The position numbers and the translations under genes are program-made. The notes under the pieces were generated by a model. That model worked only from the letters and a program-made list of their open reading frames with translations. It did not search any database and was not told the DNA's origin. From DAINPP01 sp963667315 (GTDB lineage Bacteria; Thermotogota; Thermotogae; MWEM01), in assembly GCA_963667315.1 (NCBI GenBank), contig OY763325.1, positions 372,001-436,000 on the forward strand: a stretch of 64,000 bases of DNA. The letters are read 5' to 3'. Below, piece after piece: positions 52,285 through 60,234 of the stretch (position 1 is the stretch's first letter; each line of letters begins with the position of its first letter).

Positions 52285-52874
52285 TGCTTTTCCTCCTCTT
52301 TAAACTGTTCTTTATGTTTATACATATCGATTCTTATCGTACCGTATTCATGTGATTTTATCAAGTCATACATTTTTGATTCTACTGATTCAAATCGTTT
52401 TTGTGTTTCTACTATCAAAAGCCCATTCTGATGAATAATATCATTTTTACATAATAAAGCGGACACCATTTTTTTATATAAACTTTCTATAAAGGGGGTA
52501 TCGATAAAAACAATGTCAAATCTTTTGTCTGTTTTTCTCAGGAATCTGATCATGTCCTGTTTGATAATTTTGATCTGATTTGATATCTCCAAAGCGTTAA
52601 CGTTGTTTTTGAGCGTCTTGATAGAGAGGGGGGAAATATCGACAAAAGTACAGGTTCCGGCTCCACGGCTGATAGCTTCTATTCCGATTTGACCACTGGC
52701 CGCACACAATTCCAGGAAATCTGCTCCTTCGATCTCTATGTTTGAACTGATGATCGAAAAAAGAGAATTTTTTACTTTTGAGGGTGTATATCTCGTTCTT
52801 TTATCATCGACACCTTGAATCTTTTTTCCCTTTAAGTTACCGGAACTAATCGTAAATTTTTCCAAATTGATCAC
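52281..52874 (-). CDS. rsmD: 16S rRNA (guanine-966-N2)-methyltransferase
   Basis: 197 residues. GNLKGKKIQGVDDKRTRYTPSKVKNSLFSI is the family N-terminus (the R/P-T-x-x-x-V-R/K-x-x-L/F pattern). The SAM motif FLELCAASGQIGIEAISRGA is near residue 55. The catalytic NPPY/DPPY motif reads IDTPF here, an unusual variation with one Pro replaced by Thr. Between the ROK gene (overlap) and the 288-residue unknown gene. Confidence 0.87.
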   Translation of the reverse strand: MINLEKFTISSGNLKGKKIQGVDDKRTRYTPSKVKNSLFSIISSNIEIEGADFLELCAASGQIGIEAISRGAGTCTFVDISPLSIKTLKNNVNALEISNQIKIIKQDMIRFLRKTDKRFDIVFIDTPFIESLYKKMVSALLCKNDIIHQNGLLIVETQKRFESVESKMYDLIKSHEYGTIRIDMYKHKEQFKEEEKH

Positions 52875-53741
52875 CTATTTTAAAAATTTCATCTGAGGAA
52901 AGATTATTTCATCCAGAACTCTGTCAACTTCCGATAGAGAGTTTTCAAATCTTACAAGGAAAACATCTATCATATGTAGCCATTTGGGAAGCATGGGAAA
53001 CTTTATTTGAAAAGTGGTTAATATCATAGGAATCCCACTAATGGCGTCCGGATCGGAAAGTTTCTCAAAAATATTCGAATAAGATTCACTGACTACGGTC
53101 TTGACCATCGCGGCTACCGCACGACATTCAGATTCTGTATTGATGGCTTCCTTTTTTAATTTTAGTGAAAAAAACACTTTTCCGCCGTTAAAATCGATCC
53201 TGTAATTCTTTTCATTCCATCGTTCATATGCTTTTAATAAATAGAGGAGTTTGTCTTCTGTAAATAGGCTTGAAACTGAAATTTTCTTTATTCCCAGTAC
53301 ATTTTCTTCTTTTAATAATTTGGCTGTTTCGTTTTTTTTCCCAAATACGGCAAACGATGAGACAGAAGTCGTTTTTTGATGGATATTGATAAACATCTTA
53401 ATCTCTTTTTTTTCAGGAGGAACTGCGTTTATTTTTTGATAGAAGTTTCTGTAAAAATCAGAGAAATCTGACGGAGCTGTTACTATTTGCTGTTTTGTTG
53501 TTGAGTTGAATATTCCCCTTTCCGGAGACAGACCAATTAAATAAGGGCCTGTTTTGGAAATCAGGACGTATAGCGAGGGATATCCTTTTGCAAACATAAA
53601 AAGACTGATATTTTCACAAATATCATCTCGATAAGCATTAAAAAAAGATTTAAAAGAGAAAGTGCTTATGATATTATAATAAAAGTATTCCAACTCTTCT
53701 ACAAGCGTCCTGGTACCAAGACGAATGAAATTGTCAATCAT
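52875..53741 (-). CDS. Hypothetical protein downstream of recQ
   Basis: 288 residues from the ATG at 53741 (MIDNFIRLG), preferred for the SD GAGGGAAC; the frame is open to 53786. No recognised domain, signal or membrane helix. Predicted mixed alpha/beta, with segments SLYVLISKTGPYLIGLSPERGIF and KVFFSLKLKKEAINTESECRAVAAMV in shorter form. It overlaps recQ by 8 bp and abuts rsmD, so it is co-expressed with both. Function unknown. Confidence 0.65.
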   Translation of the reverse strand: MIDNFIRLGTRTLVEELEYFYYNIISTFSFKSFFNAYRDDICENISLFMFAKGYPSLYVLISKTGPYLIGLSPERGIFNSTTKQQIVTAPSDFSDFYRNFYQKINAVPPEKKEIKMFINIHQKTTSVSSFAVFGKKNETAKLLKEENVLGIKKISVSSLFTEDKLLYLLKAYERWNEKNYRIDFNGGKVFFSLKLKKEAINTESECRAVAAMVKTVVSESYSNIFEKLSDPDAISGIPMILTTFQIKFPMLPKWLHMIDVFLVRFENSLSEVDRVLDEIIFPQMKFLK

Positions 53742-55518
53742 TTGTTCCCTCATATTCTTTAATTTCGCTGATAAAAAGTGCACCATATTTTTCCAGTTTC
53801 TTTTCTCCTACCCCTTTTATACGCAACATTTCTACTTCGTTTGCCGGTTTAATTGAACTCATTTCCTTGAGTGTATAATCCGGAAAAACGACATATGGCG
53901 GGACATTTTGTGATTCTGAAATGGTTTTTCTTAATTTTCTCAGTCGATGGAATAACTCTTCATTCGGTTCTTTATCAGTGGTAATAATCATACTTGTCTT
54001 TCTAAGTACCTTTTTTTCACCACGAAGAACCATCCATGAATCTTTATTTAACCCGAGTAATGGAAACCTTCCGGGTGAAACATTTAAAAGTCTTTCAGCC
54101 GTCAGAAAATTGATCAGATCTTTTATTTCTTTTTCTTTAAATTCACTCATAATACCAAATGTTGAGAGTTTATCAAATCCCTTCTGTTTTATCTTTGAAG
54201 AATTTGACCCCATTAAAACTTTAGCAACCATCAATGAACCATAAGACTGCTTTAATCTGTAGACACAGGACAATATCTTCTGAGCCTCAACGGTTATATC
54301 ATATTGTTTGATAGCCGTATTCAGACAATTAAAACAGTTCTCACATTTTTCTTCGTTTTCCTCGTTGAAATATGTCGAGATATAATTCCAAAGACAATCA
54401 TGTGTGTGACAAAAATTGATCATATCCTGAAGTTTCTTGCCGGCTACCAAAGTTCTTTCTTCCGATAAATCGGATTTCTCTATAAGAAATCTCTGAATAT
54501 TTTTATCAGCTTCTGAAAAAAGCATATATGCCTGAGAATTCTCGCCATCTCTTCCCGCTCTTCCGATTTCCTGGTAATAAGCTTCTATCGTTTTCGGCAT
54601 ATTCAGATGAACAATATATCTGATATTTGGTTTATCAATGCCCATACCAAAGGCGTTTGTTGCAATCATCAGATTGATATCCTCAAGGATAAAAGCATCC
54701 TGCATTTCCTTTCTTTCAAGCGGTTCCATGCCACCGTGATATTTTCCAATATTATAGCCTTTTTTAAGAAGAAAATCATAATATTCTTCAACGCTTTTTC
54801 TGGTGGCACAATAGATAATTCCGGCATCATCAGGACGTTTTTGTAAAAGATTTAATATAAAATTCTTTCGGTTTTCGCCTTTTAGGATTTCTATGTATAT
54901 GTTTGATCTTCTGAGTCCAAGATTAAAAATTTCAGGTTTTTCAAGTTCGAGAAGCTTCTCAATATCTTTCCTGACATTTTTGGTGGCTGTAGCCGTAAAA
55001 GCACTGACAACCGGGCGTTTTCTAAAACGTTTCACGAATTCGCTGATATTCTGATAACTGGGTCTGAAATCGTGACCCCACTCAGAAACACAATGCGCTT
55101 CGTCGACAGCTATTTGAGAGATATTAGAATTATAAATATCTTCCGAAAAATAAAAACTTCCAAGTCTTTCAGGTGCAACATAGAGTATTTTATATTTATC
55201 GTTGATGAAATCTTCAGTTCTTTTGTATATTTCTTCATAAGACAGACTACTGTTGATAAAACTAGCCTCTATATCCATGGCTTTTAAGCTGTCTACCTGA
55301 TCCTTCATGAGAGAAATCAAAGGGGAAACAACGATGCTCTTTCCATCTAACAAAAGAGCGGGTATCTGAAAACATAAAGATTTTCCTGATCCCGTCGGCA
55401 TGATAGCCATCGTGTCTCTCTGCATCATTATTGAAGTGATTATTTCCTTTTGACCGGGTCTGAACTCATCATAACCATAATAGTGCTTCAAAATTTCCAA
55501 AGGTTTCAAAAATTTCAC
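53734..55518 (-). CDS. recQ: ATP-dependent DNA helicase RecQ
   Basis: About 594 residues. Motif 0 FRPGQKEIITSIM, motif I AIMPTGSGKSLCFQIPALL, motif II DEAHCVSEWGHDFRP, SAFTATA, and ATNAFGMGIDKPNIRYIVH with QEIGRAGRDG. A zinc-binding Cys set (CHTHDC, EKCENCFNC) is followed by the RQC wing and a C-terminal HRDC-like domain. The start is GTG at 55518; TTG at 55509 (after GGTGA) is an alternative. It unwinds DNA in repair. It overlaps the following unknown gene by 8 bp. Confidence 0.93.
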   Translation of the reverse strand: MKFLKPLEILKHYYGYDEFRPGQKEIITSIMMQRDTMAIMPTGSGKSLCFQIPALLLDGKSIVVSPLISLMKDQVDSLKAMDIEASFINSSLSYEEIYKRTEDFINDKYKILYVAPERLGSFYFSEDIYNSNISQIAVDEAHCVSEWGHDFRPSYQNISEFVKRFRKRPVVSAFTATATKNVRKDIEKLLELEKPEIFNLGLRRSNIYIEILKGENRKNFILNLLQKRPDDAGIIYCATRKSVEEYYDFLLKKGYNIGKYHGGMEPLERKEMQDAFILEDINLMIATNAFGMGIDKPNIRYIVHLNMPKTIEAYYQEIGRAGRDGENSQAYMLFSEADKNIQRFLIEKSDLSEERTLVAGKKLQDMINFCHTHDCLWNYISTYFNEENEEKCENCFNCLNTAIKQYDITVEAQKILSCVYRLKQSYGSLMVAKVLMGSNSSKIKQKGFDKLSTFGIMSEFKEKEIKDLINFLTAERLLNVSPGRFPLLGLNKDSWMVLRGEKKVLRKTSMIITTDKEPNEELFHRLRKLRKTISESQNVPPYVVFPDYTLKEMSSIKPANEVEMLRIKGVGEKKLEKYGALFISEIKEYEGTND

Positions 55519-55540
55519 CGTCTATAACTCAATATGCGTA

Positions 55541-55549
55541 ATAATACCA
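55541..55549 (-). promoter_or_regulatory. Possible extended -10 promoter of recQ
   Basis: TGGTATTAT on the minus strand (TATTAT at 55541-55546 plus upstream TG), about 25 bp before the start. No clear -35. Confidence 0.4.
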
Positions 55550-55586
55550 TTATTTTCATAAGTCTTTATGAAATTCTGAAATTATT

Positions 55587-56876
55587 TTATTTACAAACCA
55601 TTATATTCAAAATATATTCATCTGTCATCTTCATCGCTTCAGCTCCGATATTCGCGAGATTTTTCATAGTTTTTTCAACATCATTATCTACGATACCGTC
55701 GTATTCTGTTGCTCCCTTCATCCCAAGTGCTAAAGAAGCTGAAAGGAAAGCGGCATTAACGCCGGAAGCTACTTTTAAGGCACAACCCGGTTTTGCGCCA
55801 TCGCATATCATTCCTGTCAGATTGGCTATCATGTTGTTAATCGACATCTCTATTTGACGTTTGCTTCCATCCATCAAATAGCACAGACCGGCACTGACAC
55901 CTGTGGATGCAGCGACTACACCGCAAAGAGCCGTCAAGCGTCCAAGATAAGATTTGATATGGATTGTCAGGAGATGACTAAGGGCAATAGCACGCAACAT
56001 CTTTTCTTCAGAGATGTTTTCTCTTTCGGCATATGCGACCATAGGAACAGTTGCGTTAATGCCTTGATTTCCGCTTCCACTGTTGCTCATTGCCGGTAAA
56101 ACACAGCCCGACATTCTCGCATCAGCTGCAGCAGCCGTCAAGGCAATAGCATAAGTGGCATTACATTTGCAGCTGAATATGCTGGAATTGCTTTCATCCA
56201 TCATCGTTCTTCCTATGTTTAAGCCGTATCCTTCATTCAAACCTTCTTCTGCGATTGCTTTGTTCATTTTTACGGCTTCTTTTAAAAACTCAATCTCTTC
56301 ACGATCGACGTCATTAATAAATTCTATGATTTTATCAAATGATAAAAAAGCAGCGTTTAATTCTTTTCCGCTTCTCGGCGTTTCTTCCACTTTTTCAAAA
56401 ATCACCTTTTCGTCTTTTTCGATAAGAACAATATTTGAATGTTCTTTTTGAATGATAACTTTTGATGCGTGTACCTTATCTCTGCTGTAACAGATACACT
56501 CAACGAATAAAGGGTTGGCATGTTTTTTTATCTCAATGTGAATTATTCCCTCTTTCAACATTTCTTTTGCAGAGATAATATCACGTTGTTTCACGTGTTT
56601 TAATACTTCAAGTCCGAATCTGGAAGAGCCGCCACAAGCTCCAAGTGCTGCCGCAATTGGAAGTCCGACCATACCTGTCCCCGGGATGCCTACTCCCATG
56701 CCGTTCTTGAAAAGATTTGGGCTGACATATACTTTCAACTCTCCGATCGGTTCGTTCAATGTTTCCCTGCATTTAGCCACCGCAAGTGCAACGGCTATTG
56801 GTTCCGTACAACCGATAGCTGGAACGACTTCCTTTTTTAAAATTTTACTGATTTCTTTTTTTTCATTTGTGTTCAT
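55587..56876 (-). CDS. L-cysteine desulfidase / UPF0597 (YhaM) family protein
   Basis: 429 residues from the ATG at 56876 (SD AAAGGGG). EVVPAIGCTEPIAVALAVAKC near residue 15 is the family hallmark, with the Cys that helps bind a [4Fe-4S] cluster. Later Cys residues occur in FSCKCNATYAIAL and GMICDGAKPGC, and SNSGSGNQGINATVP is conserved. Relatives (CdsB, E. coli CyuA) release sulfide, pyruvate and ammonia from cysteine, and are kin to serine dehydratase. Its leader contains the serS terminator. Exact substrate (Cys or Ser) is not decided. Confidence 0.85.
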   Translation of the reverse strand: MNTNEKKEISKILKKEVVPAIGCTEPIAVALAVAKCRETLNEPIGELKVYVSPNLFKNGMGVGIPGTGMVGLPIAAALGACGGSSRFGLEVLKHVKQRDIISAKEMLKEGIIHIEIKKHANPLFVECICYSRDKVHASKVIIQKEHSNIVLIEKDEKVIFEKVEETPRSGKELNAAFLSFDKIIEFINDVDREEIEFLKEAVKMNKAIAEEGLNEGYGLNIGRTMMDESNSSIFSCKCNATYAIALTAAAADARMSGCVLPAMSNSGSGNQGINATVPMVAYAERENISEEKMLRAIALSHLLTIHIKSYLGRLTALCGVVAASTGVSAGLCYLMDGSKRQIEMSINNMIANLTGMICDGAKPGCALKVASGVNAAFLSASLALGMKGATEYDGIVDNDVEKTMKNLANIGAEAMKMTDEYILNIMVCK

Positions 56877-56912
56877 TGCATTTCCCCTTTGCAAAAATGT
56901 AATAAATAGCAC

Positions 56913-56942
56913 AAAAGCGGTCTGGGGGGATAGACCGCTTTT
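56913..56942 (-). terminator. Intrinsic terminator between serS and the desulfidase gene
   Basis: AAAAGCGGTCT-loop of 8-AGACCGCTTTT, an 11-bp perfect stem including A/T tracts. It ends only 36 bp before the desulfidase ATG, so it either ends serS or attenuates the desulfidase leader. Confidence 0.88.
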
Positions 56943-57033
56943 AGTGTGAGGGGTTTAATTTTCTATATTATGAGGGGTTCTCATTTTTTGCTTTACATAT
57001 GTTTAGACTCCTCAAAATATAAAAAGTTCAAAC

Positions 57034-58311
57034 TCACCCAAAGATTCTTTCAATTCCCCCCATATATTTTCTGAGAACTTCCGGTACTGTCACTGAGCCG
57101 TCTTCATTCTGGTAGTTTTCCAATACTGCAACAAGTGTTCTTCCTACTGCAAGACCTGATCCGTTTAATGTATGAACATATTCCAGTTTATTCTCTTTAT
57201 TTCTGTATCTCATATTTGCTCTTCTACCTTGAAAATCTATGTCGTTTGAACAGGATGAGATTTCTTTGTAGGCGTTGTAAGACGGAAGCCATACTTCAAG
57301 GTCATAAGTTAAAGCTGACCCGAATCCAAGATCTCCGGTACAGAGTTGAATCTTTCTGTATGGGAGTTCTAATGCCTTCAGAATATTTTCAGCATCATTT
57401 GTGAGTTTTTCCAATTCTTCATATGACTTTTCTTTTGTCGTATATTTAACGAGTTCTACCTTTTCAAATTGATGAACTCGAATCATTCCTCGGACATCCT
57501 TACCGTAACTTCCGGCTTCCCTTCTGAAACACGCGGAATAGGCGCAATAATTTATCGGGAAATCTGAGAATTCTATGATTTCATCTTTATGAATTCCCGC
57601 AAGTACGACCTCCGCTGTAGGGATCAGAAACATATCGTCGGGAGTTGTCTTATACGCTTCTTCTTCAAATTTAGGCAGCTGACCGGTGGCATACATCGTT
57701 TCTCTTTTTACCATAAAGGGAACATTGACTTCGGTATAACCGTTTTCGATATGTGTATCGAGCATGAAACTAATGAGAGCTCTTTCAAGTCTTGCTATCT
57801 GACTTTTCAAAACAACAAATCTGGATCCGCTTAGTTTAGAAGCTCTTTCAAAATCCATCATCCCAAGATCGGGACCGATTTCCCAATGTGGTTTTGCCTC
57901 AAAAGAAAAAACTCTTGGCGTTCCCCATTTTAGTATTTCAACATTTTCATTTTCATCCTTTCCAACGGGTGTTTGTTCCGATGGAATATTGGGAAGGTGT
58001 GACAGTATCGTGTTCTGCTCTTCTTCGACTTCTTTTAAAACGTCATCAAATTCTTTTATCTGATTACCGATATTTTTACTTTCGGCTATATTTTTTGATG
58101 CTTCTTCATGGTTTCCCTGTGATTTGAGTTTTGCAACACTCTTTGAAAGCTGATTTCTAAGTGCTTTTAATTCGTCAGCTTTCTGGATGATTTCTCTTCT
58201 TTTTTCATCAAGTATTAAGATCTTTTCAATCGTCTCAGGGTTTTCGTTTCTAGTTTCCATGGCCTTTTTAATCTTCGCAGGATCATTTCTCAGTTCTTTA
58301 ATGTCCAACAT
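57034..58311 (-). CDS. serS: Seryl-tRNA synthetase
   Basis: 425 residues. The N-terminal long coiled-coil arm (residues 1-110) binds the tRNA-Ser variable arm. The class II core has TAEVVLAGIHKDEI, motif 2 FRREAGSYGKDVRGMIRVHQF near residue 265, and motif 3 LNGSGLAVGRTLVAVLENYQ near residue 380. Length is normal. It follows the BTAD regulator by 23 bp, and a strong terminator follows. No T-box is visible. Confidence 0.96.
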   Translation of the reverse strand: MLDIKELRNDPAKIKKAMETRNENPETIEKILILDEKRREIIQKADELKALRNQLSKSVAKLKSQGNHEEASKNIAESKNIGNQIKEFDDVLKEVEEEQNTILSHLPNIPSEQTPVGKDENENVEILKWGTPRVFSFEAKPHWEIGPDLGMMDFERASKLSGSRFVVLKSQIARLERALISFMLDTHIENGYTEVNVPFMVKRETMYATGQLPKFEEEAYKTTPDDMFLIPTAEVVLAGIHKDEIIEFSDFPINYCAYSACFRREAGSYGKDVRGMIRVHQFEKVELVKYTTKEKSYEELEKLTNDAENILKALELPYRKIQLCTGDLGFGSALTYDLEVWLPSYNAYKEISSCSNDIDFQGRRANMRYRNKENKLEYVHTLNGSGLAVGRTLVAVLENYQNEDGSVTVPEVLRKYMGGIERIFG

Positions 58312-58334
58312 CTGAATATCACCTCATCTTTAAA

Positions 58335-59495
58335 TTATTTCCATTCACCATATGTTATCAGATTTGTTTTCTTTGTACTCACTTCATGCCATTTATATTT
58401 AATCCTTGCCCCTTTACAGTATTTGTCAAAAACGGGAAAGAATTTATTAATCAGTATTGGCAATGACAATTTATCTGCTTCCGAAAATAGGACAAATATA
58501 TTTCCAGCTGCGAACGTCACACGGTCACCCAATCGAATTTTCATAAAGAAATCCCTTGAAAAACCTTTTTTGTCTATCATCGTTTCATCAAAGTCCTTAA
58601 AACATAAAGTTAACAGCAATGATTTCGGGTCCCTTCTTCTTAGTTCAAAAGCACAAATCTCTTGAAACTTACTCATATTAACATAATTAATATTCTCTGT
58701 AAAATGCTTTGGTACAACTTCCACTTTATAGTCTTTTGTGATGCTTGAAATGAATTCATCTATCTTTGGGGACGATGTGATTTTATATTCATCCACCAGC
58801 TTTTTCTTATATTCTCGATAACAATTAACTGCTCCGAGAAGGTCGTTGTTTTCAGAGAGATATTTAATCTTTTCAAAAATAACTCTTTCTTCTGTCGGAT
58901 TAATTTTCATCGCTTTTTCAAAATATTGATCCAAATTGCTTTCAGATTTCTTTTTTTCGATTTCTATAAGATCAAGCAGAACTTCTATTACTTTTTCTTT
59001 GTAGAATTTTCTTTTGGCAATAATCCATACTTCATTTGCATTTTGAAAAAAATCACCTTTGTAAAATTCCAATGCTTTAACCAGATACTCCTCTCTAATT
59101 TTGTCTGATTTTTGTTCTGAAGCTTTCGTGACATAACTCTCGAACATCTCAAAGTCATATTCAAGTTCGAGTGGTTTGTTCAACCAGCATAAATGAGAAT
59201 TTGATCTGATAAAAAATTTCCCGAATGAACCTTTATCATAAATAACATCCAGACCTTTTCTGAGATAATAAAGATTGGATGATAAATTTTGTTTGGCCTT
59301 GTTCTCACTCATATTCGGCCAGAATATATCACAAATTTCTTTTTTTAAACTCTTCCTCTTATAATTACAAATCAAATATTTAAAGATATCCAATGATTTC
59401 TTAGCACCAGGAAAATCATCCTCATACAACTCACCGTTTTTATAAAAACCCAGAGTGCCAAATGTTTGAATATAACCATTAAATTCCGACTGCAT
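58335..59495 (-). CDS. BTAD-domain transcriptional regulator with GGDEF-like C-terminus
   Basis: 386 residues. The N-terminal OmpR-type winged helix (KKSLDIFKYLICNYKRKSLKKEICDIFWP) is followed by the bacterial transcriptional activation domain with TPR-like helices (residues 105-250), as in SARP regulators. The last 110 residues (LLTLCFKDFDET...FMKIRLGDRVTFAAGNIFVLFSEADKLS in outline) resemble a degenerate GGDEF/cyclase-type fold without the catalytic motif. It lies 14 bp after the response-regulator gene in the glycyl-radical operon and may control it. Confidence 0.78.
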   Translation of the reverse strand: MQSEFNGYIQTFGTLGFYKNGELYEDDFPGAKKSLDIFKYLICNYKRKSLKKEICDIFWPNMSENKAKQNLSSNLYYLRKGLDVIYDKGSFGKFFIRSNSHLCWLNKPLELEYDFEMFESYVTKASEQKSDKIREEYLVKALEFYKGDFFQNANEVWIIAKRKFYKEKVIEVLLDLIEIEKKKSESNLDQYFEKAMKINPTEERVIFEKIKYLSENNDLLGAVNCYREYKKKLVDEYKITSSPKIDEFISSITKDYKVEVVPKHFTENINYVNMSKFQEICAFELRRRDPKSLLLTLCFKDFDETMIDKKGFSRDFFMKIRLGDRVTFAAGNIFVLFSEADKLSLPILINKFFPVFDKYCKGARIKYKWHEVSTKKTNLITYGEWK

Positions 59496-59509
59496 AATAG
59501 CCCTCCTCT

Positions 59510-60232
59510 TTATTTAATCTGATTTAACAAATAACTTTTTAATTCTTCAATCACAACTGGTAATTTTTTTATTTCCACAGCAACCTTTTCTGTATTTTTT
59601 GATTTGACATGCGTTTCGATTTTTTTACAACAGTCTACAACACGTTCCGCTTCGAAATTAGAGACACTCCCTTTCAATTTATGGGCGAGATCCTTCAAGA
59701 CATCCCATTCCGTATTTTCATAAGCTGTTTGGATTTTTTTTAATTGATCGGGATAATAATGTATAAAATCGTTGATAATCTCAATTACATCGTCCAAGTT
59801 TCCGAGGAGGTCGTTCAATCTACTGATATCCCCTATTTTCATTTCCGTTTCTTTTTTTGTATACTGTTTTATCTTCTTTATCAATTCAACTTCTTCTATC
59901 GGTTTTGTCATATAATCGTCCATTCCCGAATTGAGGCATTTTTCTCTATCCCCAACCATTGCATGGGCTGTGACAGCTATGACGGGAACTCTTCTTAATT
60001 TCTCAGAACTTTCCATATCTCTGATCTTTTTAGTTGCCTCAAGACCATCTAAAACCGGCATTTGAATATCCATCAAGATAAGGTCATAATCATTATTCTT
60101 CATTTCTTCTATGACCTGTTGACCATTTTCTACAGTTTTGATGTTGTATCCAATTTTGTCAATCAATATCTTGATCAAACGTCTGCTGATAAGATCATCT
60201 TCTGCCAATAGAATCTTGAGTGTATTCTCCAT
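59510..60232 (-). CDS. Response regulator receiver-HPt protein
   Basis: 240 residues. The receiver domain has LLAEDDLISRRLI, the phospho-Asp in LILMDIQMPVLDG near residue 55, the Thr in VIAVTAHAM and Lys in MTKPIEE. From residue 135 a histidine phosphotransfer domain carries the phospho-His in DLAHKLKGSVSNF. The ATG at 60232 has SD AGGGAGTG; an in-frame GTG at 60241 overlaps the glycyl-radical gene. No histidine kinase is in the window. It is probably part of a phosphorelay that feeds the BTAD regulator next to it. Confidence 0.88.
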   Translation of the reverse strand: MENTLKILLAEDDLISRRLIKILIDKIGYNIKTVENGQQVIEEMKNNDYDLILMDIQMPVLDGLEATKKIRDMESSEKLRRVPVIAVTAHAMVGDREKCLNSGMDDYMTKPIEEVELIKKIKQYTKKETEMKIGDISRLNDLLGNLDDVIEIINDFIHYYPDQLKKIQTAYENTEWDVLKDLAHKLKGSVSNFEAERVVDCCKKIETHVKSKNTEKVAVEIKKLPVVIEELKSYLLNQIK

Positions 60233-60234
60233 TT

